From Halochromatium sp. (GTDB taxonomy: Bacteria > Pseudomonadota > Gammaproteobacteria > Chromatiales > Chromatiaceae), in NCBI GenBank assembly GCA_010912705.1, contig POWB01000009.1:1-39664 (forward strand): a stretch of DNA of 39,664 bases, written 5' to 3'. A program made the translations under genes and the position numbers. The notes beneath the pieces are model-generated. The model was not told the origin of the DNA. It saw only the letters and a list, made by a program, of their open reading frames with translations, and did no database searches. Shown piece by piece: positions 27,442-35,560 of this stretch. The stretch's first letter is position 1. The number at the start of each line of letters is the position of its first letter.

Positions 27442-27861
27442 ATGTCTGATCTGTCCCATGATGAACGTCTGACACTGACCCAGCGCACCATGAGTCTGCT
27501 CGAGAGCTGGAATCTGTCAGCGGCCGATATGATGGTGCTGTTGCAGCTGCCCGAGAGCGTCAAGGCGCGCAACATTGCGCGCTTCCGCGAGGAAGAGCCG
27601 TTTCCCGATACCGTCGAGGTCAACCGTCGGGTCTCCTATCTGTTGCGTATCGAGGAGGCGCTGCATACCTACTTCCCGCGGAATCCGGAGATGCGCGGCA
27701 TGTGGGTGAAGCGCGGCAACAAACAGTTCGGTAAACGCGCGCCGGTGGCCGTGATGGTCGAGGATGGCGAGAGCGGGCTGATATCGGTGCTGTCGCATCT
27801 CGATTGTACCTTTGCTTGGGATCTGACCGGCTCCAAGACCAGCTACGAGGCTGCCAGTTAG
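27442..27861 (+). CDS. MbcA/ParS/Xre-type antitoxin-domain protein (DUF2384-like), orphan
   Basis: The ATG at 27442 follows AGGTGG at a fair distance and gives 139 residues. The N-terminal half (RLTLTQRTMSLLESWNLSAADMMVLLQLPE) resembles the helix-turn-helix of Xre/MbcA antitoxins. The C-terminal half (LRIEEALHTYFPRNPEMRGMWVKRGN and SGLISVLSHLD) resembles the MbcA/ParS toxin-binding domain, including the NPEMRGMWV block where family members often have HPMLRG. Such antitoxins normally pair with a RES-domain toxin that degrades NAD+. No RES gene is beside this one; its neighbours are the amidase-like gene and, convergent with overlapping stops, batD. It may act as a lone regulator. Confidence 0.7.
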   Translation: MSDLSHDERLTLTQRTMSLLESWNLSAADMMVLLQLPESVKARNIARFREEEPFPDTVEVNRRVSYLLRIEEALHTYFPRNPEMRGMWVKRGNKQFGKRAPVAVMVEDGESGLISVLSHLDCTFAWDLTGSKTSYEAAS

Positions 27862-29900
27862 CCATCGCTCCTGCTTGGGTTGAGCGCGGGCAGTCGGGCG
27901 CGCTGCAGACGGCCTTGGAGAAGACCTTGCAACCCGCCCCAGCCCGGCCGTAAGGCGCGGCGCAGCTCGCGCTTCCAGCGCTGCATATCCAGCTCAGCGC
28001 CATTGTAGAGGGCGTTGTCAAGCGCTTGTATGAGACTGCGAACACGTTCGCCATCGGCCCCGGGGCGCAGGCGCAGAATGCGATCTACCATGCGCGGTAG
28101 CGGCTCGCGGCTAGGGGTGCGCAGGCTTTGGCAGGCACTACTCTGAAACCTGAGCGCCCATTCGCTGGCGCTGTTCGCCCGCTCGGCCTCGATCGCGCAG
28201 CGATAGACGCGCATGCTTGCTGGCACCAGCCTTTGTCGCTGTTCGTGAAAAGCCAGTCCGAGCGCGGCCGCGGCTGGTCTAGGGTCAAGGCGTTGCAGGC
28301 CACTCCTGAGCTTAGCGCCTAGCTTCGAGCCCAGCCGAGCGCTGCTGTCAGGCAATCGTTGTCCCAAACCGACACGAGAGGTCGAGCCGTCGCGCCTCTT
28401 TTGCGCAGCGGCGTCCGATGCAGACCCAGTCCCCCGCGCAGTCGATCCTTTTACCCGATACCAGACGCCAGCCCAGTAGCCGATCAGTAACAGCATGATG
28501 CTGCCGACCGGAATCCAAAACCAGCTCCAACCATCCCGATCGACGCGGCTGTCGGTTGCGCTGTCTGTACCGCTGCCAATTCGTTGACTAAACCAGCCCG
28601 AGCCACGCCCGAAACCAAAGGCCCCGGATTCACCGGCCACGCTGAGGCTGCGGATTGGCACGCTTGAGCTCTCACGCCGGGCGGTCTCAACGTTCCACCA
28701 GTTGACCCGCAATTCAGGTAGCTGGAGACGACCGCCGGAGTAGGGCACCAGCGTATAGATCTCGGTGCGGATGCCTTGCAGTGCGCGTCCATCATCGCTG
28801 AGCCGGGTGTCGACGATCGTCTGCTCACGATAGGCGCGGAAGTCATTGGACCTGAGCATGGGCTCGAGGTCGGGGAGCTGAGCGCCGGTGCCACCCGTGG
28901 CCTGCAGGCGCAAGCTCAGGGTGGCAGGGCGACCTTCGGCCAGGGGTGTTGTCTCATCCAGCTCACGGGTCAGCTGCAGGGCTTGCAGTGGCAGCCAAGG
29001 GCGCACTGAGGCAACCACCGGGCGCACGTCGATGCGGCTGGCTTCCGCTGCAACCGCAGAGAAGGGAACGCCGCCAGCGAGGGTGCCAGTGACCTTGAAT
29101 GGGCCGACCTCGAGCAAGCCATCGCGGAGTGGGGTCAGCGCCAACAGGTAGCTGTTGATGATCTGCCGTTGACGACCGCTGCCACGGACGCTCGTGGTCG
29201 GCCCTGAGACCTCTTCGAGCAGGACCGCATCGAAACCGGCCAGATCTGGTGAGGCGGTCGCGAGATTGCCGGCGCTGAGCACATCCAACTGTACCAGCAC
29301 TGGCTGCTGCACATAGGGCTGCGTCTCGAGCAGGCTGACCTCGAGCCTGGGACTCCCGGTGGAGCCCGAGCCTTGCTGATAGGGACGATAGCCTAGGCTA
29401 CCTGGATAGCCGCCCGGTTGCTGACTAGGATAGGCAGCAGGCGGACCCGGATAAGCAGCAGGCTGATTCGGAAAGGCGCCTGGCTGACCAGGAAAGGCAC
29501 CAGGCTGCTGACTGGGGGAGGGGGCTGCTGTGCCTGAGCCTGGGTATCCCGGCGGCACCTGTTGCCAAGGGCCGGTTTGTGGATAGCCTGTCGGCGGTTG
29601 ACCCAAGGATGGTACGGGCGGCACACCACGGGCATTGGTCGGCGGTCTTGGCCGGAAGGTCCAAGGGTGTTGTGGATTGGGCTGTTGGGAACTGCGCGAC
29701 GCTGGCCATGATGCCCTGGATGGCGGCTGCGAGTCCTGGCTGCTGGCCGTGCTGGTGCTGCCTAGGGCCAAGACAGGGATTCCGAGCAGGAGCAAGCTGA
29801 AAACCATAAACCAGACGCCCAGCCATGCGCCTAGCCATGTGACTGGCCCTGTCCGCTGTCGCAGACCCTGATGATTCCTTAATCGGAGCCAAGCTACCAT
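27858..29900 (-). CDS. batD: BatD-like membrane protein
   Basis: The 680-residue protein has an N-terminal membrane helix or signal (about residues 22-47) and then an unusual Pro/Gln/Gly/Tyr-rich segment (about 75-180, with repeats such as QPGAFPGQ and QPAAYPGP). Beta-rich BatD domains follow (RLEVSLLETQPYVQQPVLVQ, then RPWLPLQALQLTRELDETTPL and QGIRTEIYTLVPYSGG), a second membrane helix (FWIPVGSIMLLLIGYWAGVWY) and a basic cytoplasmic tail. BatD proteins span the inner membrane with large periplasmic domains and work with the VWA proteins and MoxR ATPase of the same operon; their role is in envelope stress or aerotolerance in some bacteria. It overlaps batC by 7 bases. The low-complexity segment is the main departure from the family. 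Confidence 0.85.
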   Translation of the reverse strand: MVAWLRLRNHQGLRQRTGPVTWLGAWLGVWFMVFSLLLLGIPVLALGSTSTASSQDSQPPSRASWPASRSSQQPNPQHPWTFRPRPPTNARGVPPVPSLGQPPTGYPQTGPWQQVPPGYPGSGTAAPSPSQQPGAFPGQPGAFPNQPAAYPGPPAAYPSQQPGGYPGSLGYRPYQQGSGSTGSPRLEVSLLETQPYVQQPVLVQLDVLSAGNLATASPDLAGFDAVLLEEVSGPTTSVRGSGRQRQIINSYLLALTPLRDGLLEVGPFKVTGTLAGGVPFSAVAAEASRIDVRPVVASVRPWLPLQALQLTRELDETTPLAEGRPATLSLRLQATGGTGAQLPDLEPMLRSNDFRAYREQTIVDTRLSDDGRALQGIRTEIYTLVPYSGGRLQLPELRVNWWNVETARRESSSVPIRSLSVAGESGAFGFGRGSGWFSQRIGSGTDSATDSRVDRDGWSWFWIPVGSIMLLLIGYWAGVWYRVKGSTARGTGSASDAAAQKRRDGSTSRVGLGQRLPDSSARLGSKLGAKLRSGLQRLDPRPAAAALGLAFHEQRQRLVPASMRVYRCAIEAERANSASEWALRFQSSACQSLRTPSREPLPRMVDRILRLRPGADGERVRSLIQALDNALYNGAELDMQRWKRELRRALRPGWGGLQGLLQGRLQRARLPALNPSRSDG

Positions 29901-31618
29901 GGCCGCGCCTCCTGCAATCGACCACCGCTCTCACGCAGACGTCGCGTCTCCTCGAGGCGGAATTGATTGCGCATCAAGCGTGTCGGATCACCTTCGACCT
30001 GTTGTAGCCGCTGCTCCATTACGGCCATGCCGGGGCCGAGTGCGGCGGCACCATCGAGCGTGGGCTGATCGCTGATGCCCTGCTCTGGGTCTAAGGTCTG
30101 CCAGGGTAAGGTAGCCTGCTGATCAAAGCGCTCGACCGACTGTGCCGCCTGATCGGCAGCGCTGAGATCAGGCTCGGCGCTGGCCTTAGCGGCGCTGCCG
30201 CCTTGATCTTCGGGACGCTTTGCGCGCTCGCTCGAGTCAGGCGCGCCGCGCTGCTGCTGATCCTTCTCGGCGCCGATGTCCGTTGGGTCGGATGGCTGTT
30301 GACTAGATTCATCGTCAAGCTCGTCGTCAGGCTCATGAACACTGGCGCGCTCATCATTGGCGTCCTCTTCACCGGGCTCGCGCCCTTCTCGCGAGGCCTG
30401 GCTTTCGCCGGCGCTGGGCTGTTCGCGATCCTGATCGGCTGATTCATCGGTACCCTGCTGATCCCCCTGCGACTCACCGCTGGCGCTGCGATCCTGGTCA
30501 GCGTCATCGCCGCGCTCGCCGGTCTGATCTTCGCGCTGCTGTTCATTGCTGCCAGACGTCTCGGTTGTGTCTGAAGCGTCGCCGCCCTCCGCATCCTCCT
30601 GCGGCTCCTGTTGTTCAGCGCCGCCTTTATCACTCTGTTGCTGGCCGTCGCTGTCACCGCTTTGCTGATCATCGGCGCCCTGCTCATCAGCTGTGCCATC
30701 AGAGGCTTGCTCCTCGGCATCAGCTTGCTGTTGGCCGCCGCCGGATTGCTGCCCTTGCTGCTCACCCTGATCTTGCTGGCCTTGTTGCTGCTCTCCTTGC
30801 TCCTGATCACCTTGCTCCTGATCACCTTCCTTTTGCTCGCCTTGCTGCTGCTCGCCTTCCTTTTGCTCACCCTCATCTTCGGGCTCTCCTTGTTGCTGTT
30901 GCTCTCCATCCTGATCCCCCTCTTGCTCCTCCGCTTGCTCTTCAGACTGCTCTTGATCGGATTCCTGCTGTTGGGATTCCTGCTGTTCGGACTCGTCCGC
31001 CGACTGCTCCTGTTCGGCGTCATCATCATGAGCGTCTGGGGTCTCTTTGTCTGCTGCAGTCTGCTCTTTGTCCTGATCCTTCTCTCGCTTAGGCTCCTGC
31101 TCCTCGGCAAAGGCCTCTTGCTCGAAGCGCGCGAGGCGCGAGCGTGCGAGTGCTAGATTGTGGAGCGCATCGTCATGCCTCGGTTCGGCGCTCAACACCT
31201 TTTCGTAGACACTGATCGCGCCCGCATAGTTGCCTTGTGCAAAACGGGCGTTGCCTAGATTGTACTGGGCTTGGGTACGCACCGCCGCGCGCTGCGGCTC
31301 GGCAAAGGCAGCCTCGGCCTCGGCATAGCGTTCTGCGCGATAGAGTGCGACTCCGCGCCGGAACGGATCGCTGAAGGTTGCGGCCGCCGCCGCGTAGGCT
31401 CCGCTTTCGTAAGCTGCAATCGCCTCTTGCTCGCTGTTCTGAAGCCAATCTGCTTGGGCCGGACCGGGAGCTGTTGTGGATGCAGTCACTAGGAGCAGCA
31501 AGAGTGCGCATAGGGTCTGCTCCAAACGGCCGTTGATCGAACTTGTGGAGCCGATCGCTCCTCTCTTCAGCTGTCCGCGCCTAAGACTTTCGCGCCCTCG
31601 ATGAGTCTGATGGGTCAC
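29894..31618 (-). CDS. batC: BatC-like TPR protein with a very long acidic Gln-rich region
   Basis: A GTG start at 31618 overlaps the batB stop as GTGA. The 574-residue product has a basic start, a hydrophobic signal or anchor (about 35-52), and TPR units (about 64-165, including RTQAQYNLGNARFAQGNYAG and VYEKVLSAEPRHDDALHNLALA). About 330 residues made almost entirely of Glu, Gln, Asp, Gly and Ser follow (to about residue 500). A short ordered end is TLPWQTLDPEQ and RLMRNQFRLEETRRLRESG. BatC-type proteins are usually much shorter. The TPR part probably binds the VWA proteins BatA and BatB in the periplasm. The DNA of the acidic region is internally repetitive. Confidence 0.85.
   Translation of the reverse strand: MTHQTHRGRESLRRGQLKRGAIGSTSSINGRLEQTLCALLLLLVTASTTAPGPAQADWLQNSEQEAIAAYESGAYAAAAATFSDPFRRGVALYRAERYAEAEAAFAEPQRAAVRTQAQYNLGNARFAQGNYAGAISVYEKVLSAEPRHDDALHNLALARSRLARFEQEAFAEEQEPKREKDQDKEQTAADKETPDAHDDDAEQEQSADESEQQESQQQESDQEQSEEQAEEQEGDQDGEQQQQGEPEDEGEQKEGEQQQGEQKEGDQEQGDQEQGEQQQGQQDQGEQQGQQSGGGQQQADAEEQASDGTADEQGADDQQSGDSDGQQQSDKGGAEQQEPQEDAEGGDASDTTETSGSNEQQREDQTGERGDDADQDRSASGESQGDQQGTDESADQDREQPSAGESQASREGREPGEEDANDERASVHEPDDELDDESSQQPSDPTDIGAEKDQQQRGAPDSSERAKRPEDQGGSAAKASAEPDLSAADQAAQSVERFDQQATLPWQTLDPEQGISDQPTLDGAAALGPGMAVMEQRLQQVEGDPTRLMRNQFRLEETRRLRESGGRLQEARPW
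30796..30825 (-). repeat. 15-bp tandem repeat inside batC
   Basis: CTTGCTCCTGATCAC occurs twice without a break and codes on the minus strand for GDQEQ units. It is the clearest of several degenerate short repeats between about 30640 and 31090, all built from Glu, Gln and Asp codons. Confidence 0.85.
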
Positions 31619-32685
31619 GCCGACCTCCCGCCTTCTTGGCGACGCCTAGGACTCATCTTGCTGGCTGCGTGCTTGGGCTTGGCACCGAGCCAATCCCGGA
31701 AACGCGCGAGTAGGAGCAGAAGCATCAGGATAACCGGGATGTAGAAGCGTTCATGCCAGACTCGGGTGCGATCATTGCTGATCTCGGCCGGGAGTCGACT
31801 CCGGGCAGCGATCTCGAGGATAGCGCGGGTGTCGTCATCGCGATAATCGGCCAATTGGTAGAGGCCGCCACCAGCGTTGGCGAGCGCCTGCAGCTGGTCT
31901 TGGTCGAGTCGGGTGCGCACCGGTTGGCCGTTGGGTGCGAGCAGCGGACCGCGGTTGCCGGGCACATCGGCCCCTTCAGGGGTACCGACACCGAGCACAT
32001 GCAGTGGCATCCCGCGCTCGGCCAGGTTGCGAAGGCGATCTTCGAGTCCGGGCTCGTCGAAGTCGCCGTCTGAGATGAGTAGCATCGCCTTGGCGCTGTC
32101 TTCAGGCAATGCGCTCAGGAGTTGCTCGGCGCGGTCGAGCGCGCCCTGCAGTCGACTGCCCGGTAGCTGCGTTAGCCCAGTCGATAAGGCCGGCAGCGCC
32201 AGCAGCAGGGCGCGACTGTCTTCGGTCACCGGTGAGATCACGTGCGGCACCGAGGCGAAGGCAATCAGGCCGAGGCGCAGCTCGCGGTTTTGCAGGATCA
32301 GATCCTGGACCTCTTGGCGCGCCCGGCCGAGCCGGCTCGGGGCTGTATCGGTGGCCTCCATCGAGCCTGAGATGTCAAATAGGATCAATAGGTTGTCGCC
32401 AGGATGAAAGAGCCGAACCGAGCTGTAGTCCCAGCGCGGCCCGGCCATCGCGATGAGCAGCAGCAGCCAGAGCAGGGACCAGCTGAGGAATCGGCCCCAG
32501 CGTTCACTGCGCTTCAGCTCGCGGACACCAGATAGATGTGGTAGCAGATGCGCATCGGCATAGCGGTAGATTGGGCTACGCGCGGCCTTAGCGGCACTGC
32601 GCCAGAGCCAGAGCGCGACCAAGGGCAGCGCGAGCAGGCCCAGAAGCCAGGCGGGTTGGCTGAAGTGGAAACCGATCTCAGGCAT
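31615..32685 (-). CDS. batB: BatB-like VWA-domain membrane protein
   Basis: The start is the ATG at 32685 (MPEIGFHFSQP, 356 residues), which overlaps the end of batA by 8 bases; a longer frame exists but would run further into batA. Membrane helices lie at about 12-28, 66-81 and near 325-340. Between them is a VWA domain with a complete MIDAS motif, DISGSM (Asp104, Ser106, Ser108), and the later metal-site region around LISDGDFDEPG. The topology puts the VWA domain outside the last helix as in BatA/BatB pairs, where MIDAS metal binding mediates contacts with partner proteins. It is the second of two VWA genes here and precedes the TPR gene, the usual Bat order. Confidence 0.9.
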   Translation of the reverse strand: MPEIGFHFSQPAWLLGLLALPLVALWLWRSAAKAARSPIYRYADAHLLPHLSGVRELKRSERWGRFLSWSLLWLLLLIAMAGPRWDYSSVRLFHPGDNLLILFDISGSMEATDTAPSRLGRARQEVQDLILQNRELRLGLIAFASVPHVISPVTEDSRALLLALPALSTGLTQLPGSRLQGALDRAEQLLSALPEDSAKAMLLISDGDFDEPGLEDRLRNLAERGMPLHVLGVGTPEGADVPGNRGPLLAPNGQPVRTRLDQDQLQALANAGGGLYQLADYRDDDTRAILEIAARSRLPAEISNDRTRVWHERFYIPVILMLLLLLARFRDWLGAKPKHAASKMSPRRRQEGGRSA

Positions 32686-33745
32686 TGCTCGCCCTCCGGA
32701 TGGCGCGACCGCGGCCCTCGGGGAACAGACCAAGCAGGAGCAGCGCGAGCAGCGCAACCGTGAGCGGCCAGCGATAGAGCGGCTCGGGCAGGAACACCGT
32801 GCGGGTCTCGGATTCGGTCTTTTCGAGTTCGCCTACGCGCTCGGAGATCGCTTGCAGGGCGCCTCTGTTGGTGGCGCGGAAATAGGCGCCACCAGTGATC
32901 TCGGCGATCTGCTGCAGGGTCTCCTCGTCCATGGTCAGGTCGTCCCAGTACTCGATCTTGCCCTGGTGCAGGATCGGGATGCGCGTCTGCTTGCTGCCGA
33001 CCCCGATGACGTAGATGCGAATCCCGGCGAGGCGGGCGAGGCCGGCCGCCTCAAGCGGCTGGAAGCTGCCGGCGGTATTGTCGCCGTCAGCGATCAGGAT
33101 CATCACGCGTGAGCCTTCCGGGCGCTGACGCAGTTTTTTGACGCCAAGGGCGATGGCATCGCCGAGCGCGGTACTGCCACCGGCGATGCTCGGGACAACA
33201 CCGTCCAGCAACTGGCGCACGGCGTAACGATCGATGGTCAGTGGCGAAAGGACAAAGGCTTCGCTGCCGAAGATGATCAGTCCGATTCGGTCGCCAGCAC
33301 GCTCGTCGATAAAGCGCCCCATCACCCCCTTGACCACCTGCATCCGGTTCACCTGCTGTCCGCGGTCACTGAAGTCGAGCGCATCCATCGAATGCGAGGC
33401 ATCCACTGCCAGCATCAGGTCATAGCCGGGAGTGCTGACCTCGGTGTGCGGCACTAGCCATTGCGGACGCATCAGGGCCAGCACCAAGGCGGCCCAGAGC
33501 AGGTAGAGCAGCAGGCGGTTGATGCCGCTGGCAAGGTCAGGGCCGGGGCGGCCTGTCTGATAGGCGTTCTCGAGCGCCTCGAGCTGTGGATGCAGCAAGG
33601 TCATGCGCTGGCCTTCGATCGGCGGCTGAGCCGCTGCATCGCTGTCTGTGTTGCGCGGCCAGAGCCTTGCGAGCAGCCAGGGCAGCAGGAAGGGGAGCGG
33701 CAGCAGCAGGCCAAACCAGGGCCAGGCGAATTCGAAGGCGTTCAT
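32678..33745 (-). CDS. batA: BatA-like VWA-domain membrane protein
   Basis: I place the start at the ATG at 33745 (MNAFEFAWPW, 355 residues), 7 bases after the DUF4381 stop; the open frame reaching farther upstream overlaps that gene and reads as non-protein. Helices at about 9-28 and 76-92 and a C-terminal helix (WPLTVALLALLLLGLFPEGR) frame a VWA domain with MIDAS motif DASHSMD (Asp115, Ser117, Ser119), the Thr in GGSTALGDA and ILIADGDNTAG. The layout is the classical BatA/Aerotolerance-operon VWA protein. It probably pairs with BatB and is remodelled or activated by the MoxR ATPase encoded upstream. Confidence 0.92.
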   Translation of the reverse strand: MNAFEFAWPWFGLLLPLPFLLPWLLARLWPRNTDSDAAAQPPIEGQRMTLLHPQLEALENAYQTGRPGPDLASGINRLLLYLLWAALVLALMRPQWLVPHTEVSTPGYDLMLAVDASHSMDALDFSDRGQQVNRMQVVKGVMGRFIDERAGDRIGLIIFGSEAFVLSPLTIDRYAVRQLLDGVVPSIAGGSTALGDAIALGVKKLRQRPEGSRVMILIADGDNTAGSFQPLEAAGLARLAGIRIYVIGVGSKQTRIPILHQGKIEYWDDLTMDEETLQQIAEITGGAYFRATNRGALQAISERVGELEKTESETRTVFLPEPLYRWPLTVALLALLLLGLFPEGRGRAIRRASNA

Positions 33746-33752
33746 CTGGCGT

Positions 33753-34508
33753 TCAACGGCTGTTCTCTGCGGGCGGTTTGCGCGGTCGAAAGGTCGTGGC
33801 GGCGAGCTTGTGATAAGCCTTGGTGAGCTTGACAAGTGTACCCTTGAGGCGGCTTCCTGCAGGCTGGACAGTCTGACCTTGAGCGCTCTCGGGTGGGCGT
33901 TTGGGCGACTTGCGCGGAGCGGTGATCCAGCGCTCGGTGGCCGCCATAAGTTGCGCGAGTTGTTGCTCAAGCTCCTCCCCGGTGCTGGCGTTTTGTCCCC
34001 GTTCTGGGCGAGATGCTGAGCTGTGCTGGGCGAGTGGGGGAACAGTACCAAGACCCAGAGCAACGGCTGGTGCATAGGGTGCGCGGATCAGCAGCTGGCC
34101 ATGGCTGCGCCAGTCGAAGCCAGCGGGGTCTTGCTCGCTGAGCCAGTCGAGCCAGGCCTGGCCATGCAGGTCAGCACAGGTACGACGTCCGTGGCGCGCC
34201 ATGGCGATGCGCTTGAGCAGTTCCGACAGCTCGGCGAGGCGCACCTTCAGGGATTCATCCTGCCCGGCGTGGCGCAGGCGTTGCAGCTCGCGACGGGCGT
34301 CCCAGCGCCAATCGCCGATATGCAACAGGGGGATCGCGGGCAGCACCAGCCGGCGCCCGCTGCGGTAGCTCCAGACCAGTGCCATCAGGCCGATGATTAG
34401 GGCCAGTATCAGCCACCACCCCGGCGCCAGCGGCCACCAGGGGTTGCCGAGGCTGTCGTGGATGTCGCGCAGTGGTCGCAGATCCAGTGGTTGCAGGTCA
34501 GGATTCAA
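33753..34508 (-). CDS. DUF4381 domain protein of the Bat operon
   Basis: A TTG start at 34508 gives 251 residues. The N terminus LRPLRDIHDSLGNPWWPLAPGWWLILAL carries the DUF4381 signature, LRDIH with the WWPLAPGWW block leading into a membrane helix (about 30-47). A helical domain with WRWDARRELQRL and LAELSELLKRIAM follows, and then a basic, poorly conserved C-terminal extension from about residue 165. DUF4381 proteins nearly always sit between DUF58 and the first VWA gene of moxR operons and are assumed to be membrane components of the same assembly; their biochemical role is unknown. No ATG alternative precedes the conserved start. Confidence 0.85.
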   Translation of the reverse strand: MNPDLQPLDLRPLRDIHDSLGNPWWPLAPGWWLILALIIGLMALVWSYRSGRRLVLPAIPLLHIGDWRWDARRELQRLRHAGQDESLKVRLAELSELLKRIAMARHGRRTCADLHGQAWLDWLSEQDPAGFDWRSHGQLLIRAPYAPAVALGLGTVPPLAQHSSASRPERGQNASTGEELEQQLAQLMAATERWITAPRKSPKRPPESAQGQTVQPAGSRLKGTLVKLTKAYHKLAATTFRPRKPPAENSR

Positions 34509-34623
34509 TCGTCGTGCTCGTGTTCGATGCGGTCAGTATGGCGGCGCAGGTCGTTTTGGTTGGCGATTGGGAACGGCGTTCGGTTTCTGCATGAATGCAT
34601 GGTTTAAGTGATTGACAGCTGTC

Positions 34624-35541
34624 TTAGACTGCGCGCGAGCGTGCTCGCTGCTCGAGGCTGCTGATCAGACTGGTATGGATATCTTGCTCGGTGTGAATGG
34701 GCATCAGGATGATATTCAAGCGGTTGGCAAGGGCCGATAAGGTTTTCCGACGCTGCTCCCAAGCCTCCCTATAAGCGGTTTGCGCTTGGCTGTCATCGGT
34801 ATCGATCTCGATCAGGCGGCCGTCGGTACCACGGAAGCTGATCGGCCCCATGGCCGGGATCTCGCGATCGGCCGGGTCATCGACCGGGATCAGGACCACT
34901 GAGCTGCGCTGGCGGAGGTTGCCAAGCACCGATTCAAGATTGCGTGCCTCGCGGTTGAGGTCGGCGATGACGAAGATCAGCGAGCCAGTCGGCAGCCCCC
35001 GGGAGGCGCGTTTCAGCGCCCCGGCTAGGCAGTCGATGGAGGCGCTTGCGGCGGAGCCGGGTAGGGTCAGCGTGCGCAATAGCTGCCAGAGTGCGCGTCG
35101 GCCACGTGCCGGACGGAAGTGCTGCAGGCCTTGCTGCGGATCACCGAAGGCCATGCCACCCACTCGGTCTTGCAGCCGGCTCGCGGCCCAGCCGATCAGC
35201 GCCGCCGCCCGCGCCGCCTGTACGCCCTTGAAGGTGCCACGGGTGCCGAAGGCCATGTGCGGGCCGCGATCGACGCAGAGCACCACGCTGCGCTCGCGCT
35301 CTTCGCGGAAGACCTTCAGGTGTGGTTCATTGATTCGCGCGGTGACCTTCCAGTCCATATAGCGGATGTCGTCGCCTTCGCGATATTCGCGCACCTCCTC
35401 GAAGTTGACGCCCGCACCGCGGAACACCGACGCATAGAGCCCGGCAAAGGTCGAGTTGACCAGATGATGCGAGGAGACACCGAGGGTGTGGGCCTGGTGT
35501 CTGAGCTCGAGCAGGTCGTCAAGGCGAGGATAGAGACTCAC
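34624..35541 (-). CDS. DUF58 family protein
   Basis: The 305-residue protein has the DUF58 core: FRGAGVNFEEVREYREGDDIRYMDWKVTARINEPHLKVFREERER (residues 41-85), in which the block ending in RxIDW is represented by IRYMDWKVTAR, then the VWA-like strand VVLCVDRGPHMAF. A nonfunctional-looking MIDAS (CVDRGPHM, where VWA proteins have DxSxS) is usual for this family. DUF58 proteins follow moxR and are thought to be partners of the ATPase. It lies 19 bases downstream of moxR and 115 bases before the DUF4381 gene; that 115-base gap, with a 10-bp palindrome GACAGCTGTC at 34614-34623, is the only real break in the operon. Confidence 0.9.
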   Translation of the reverse strand: MSLYPRLDDLLELRHQAHTLGVSSHHLVNSTFAGLYASVFRGAGVNFEEVREYREGDDIRYMDWKVTARINEPHLKVFREERERSVVLCVDRGPHMAFGTRGTFKGVQAARAAALIGWAASRLQDRVGGMAFGDPQQGLQHFRPARGRRALWQLLRTLTLPGSAASASIDCLAGALKRASRGLPTGSLIFVIADLNREARNLESVLGNLRQRSSVVLIPVDDPADREIPAMGPISFRGTDGRLIEIDTDDSQAQTAYREAWEQRRKTLSALANRLNIILMPIHTEQDIHTSLISSLEQRARSRAV

Positions 35542-35560
35542 GTGCTGACGCCGCCTGCCA

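Noticed and set aside
30203..31156. Long plus-strand open frames opposite batC, one coding for almost pure Leu/Ile/Val
   Set aside because: They are the antisense reading of the Glu/Gln/Asp-codon-rich batC region, which automatically lacks stops and yields Leu-rich sequence. No start signal or recognisable membrane protein.
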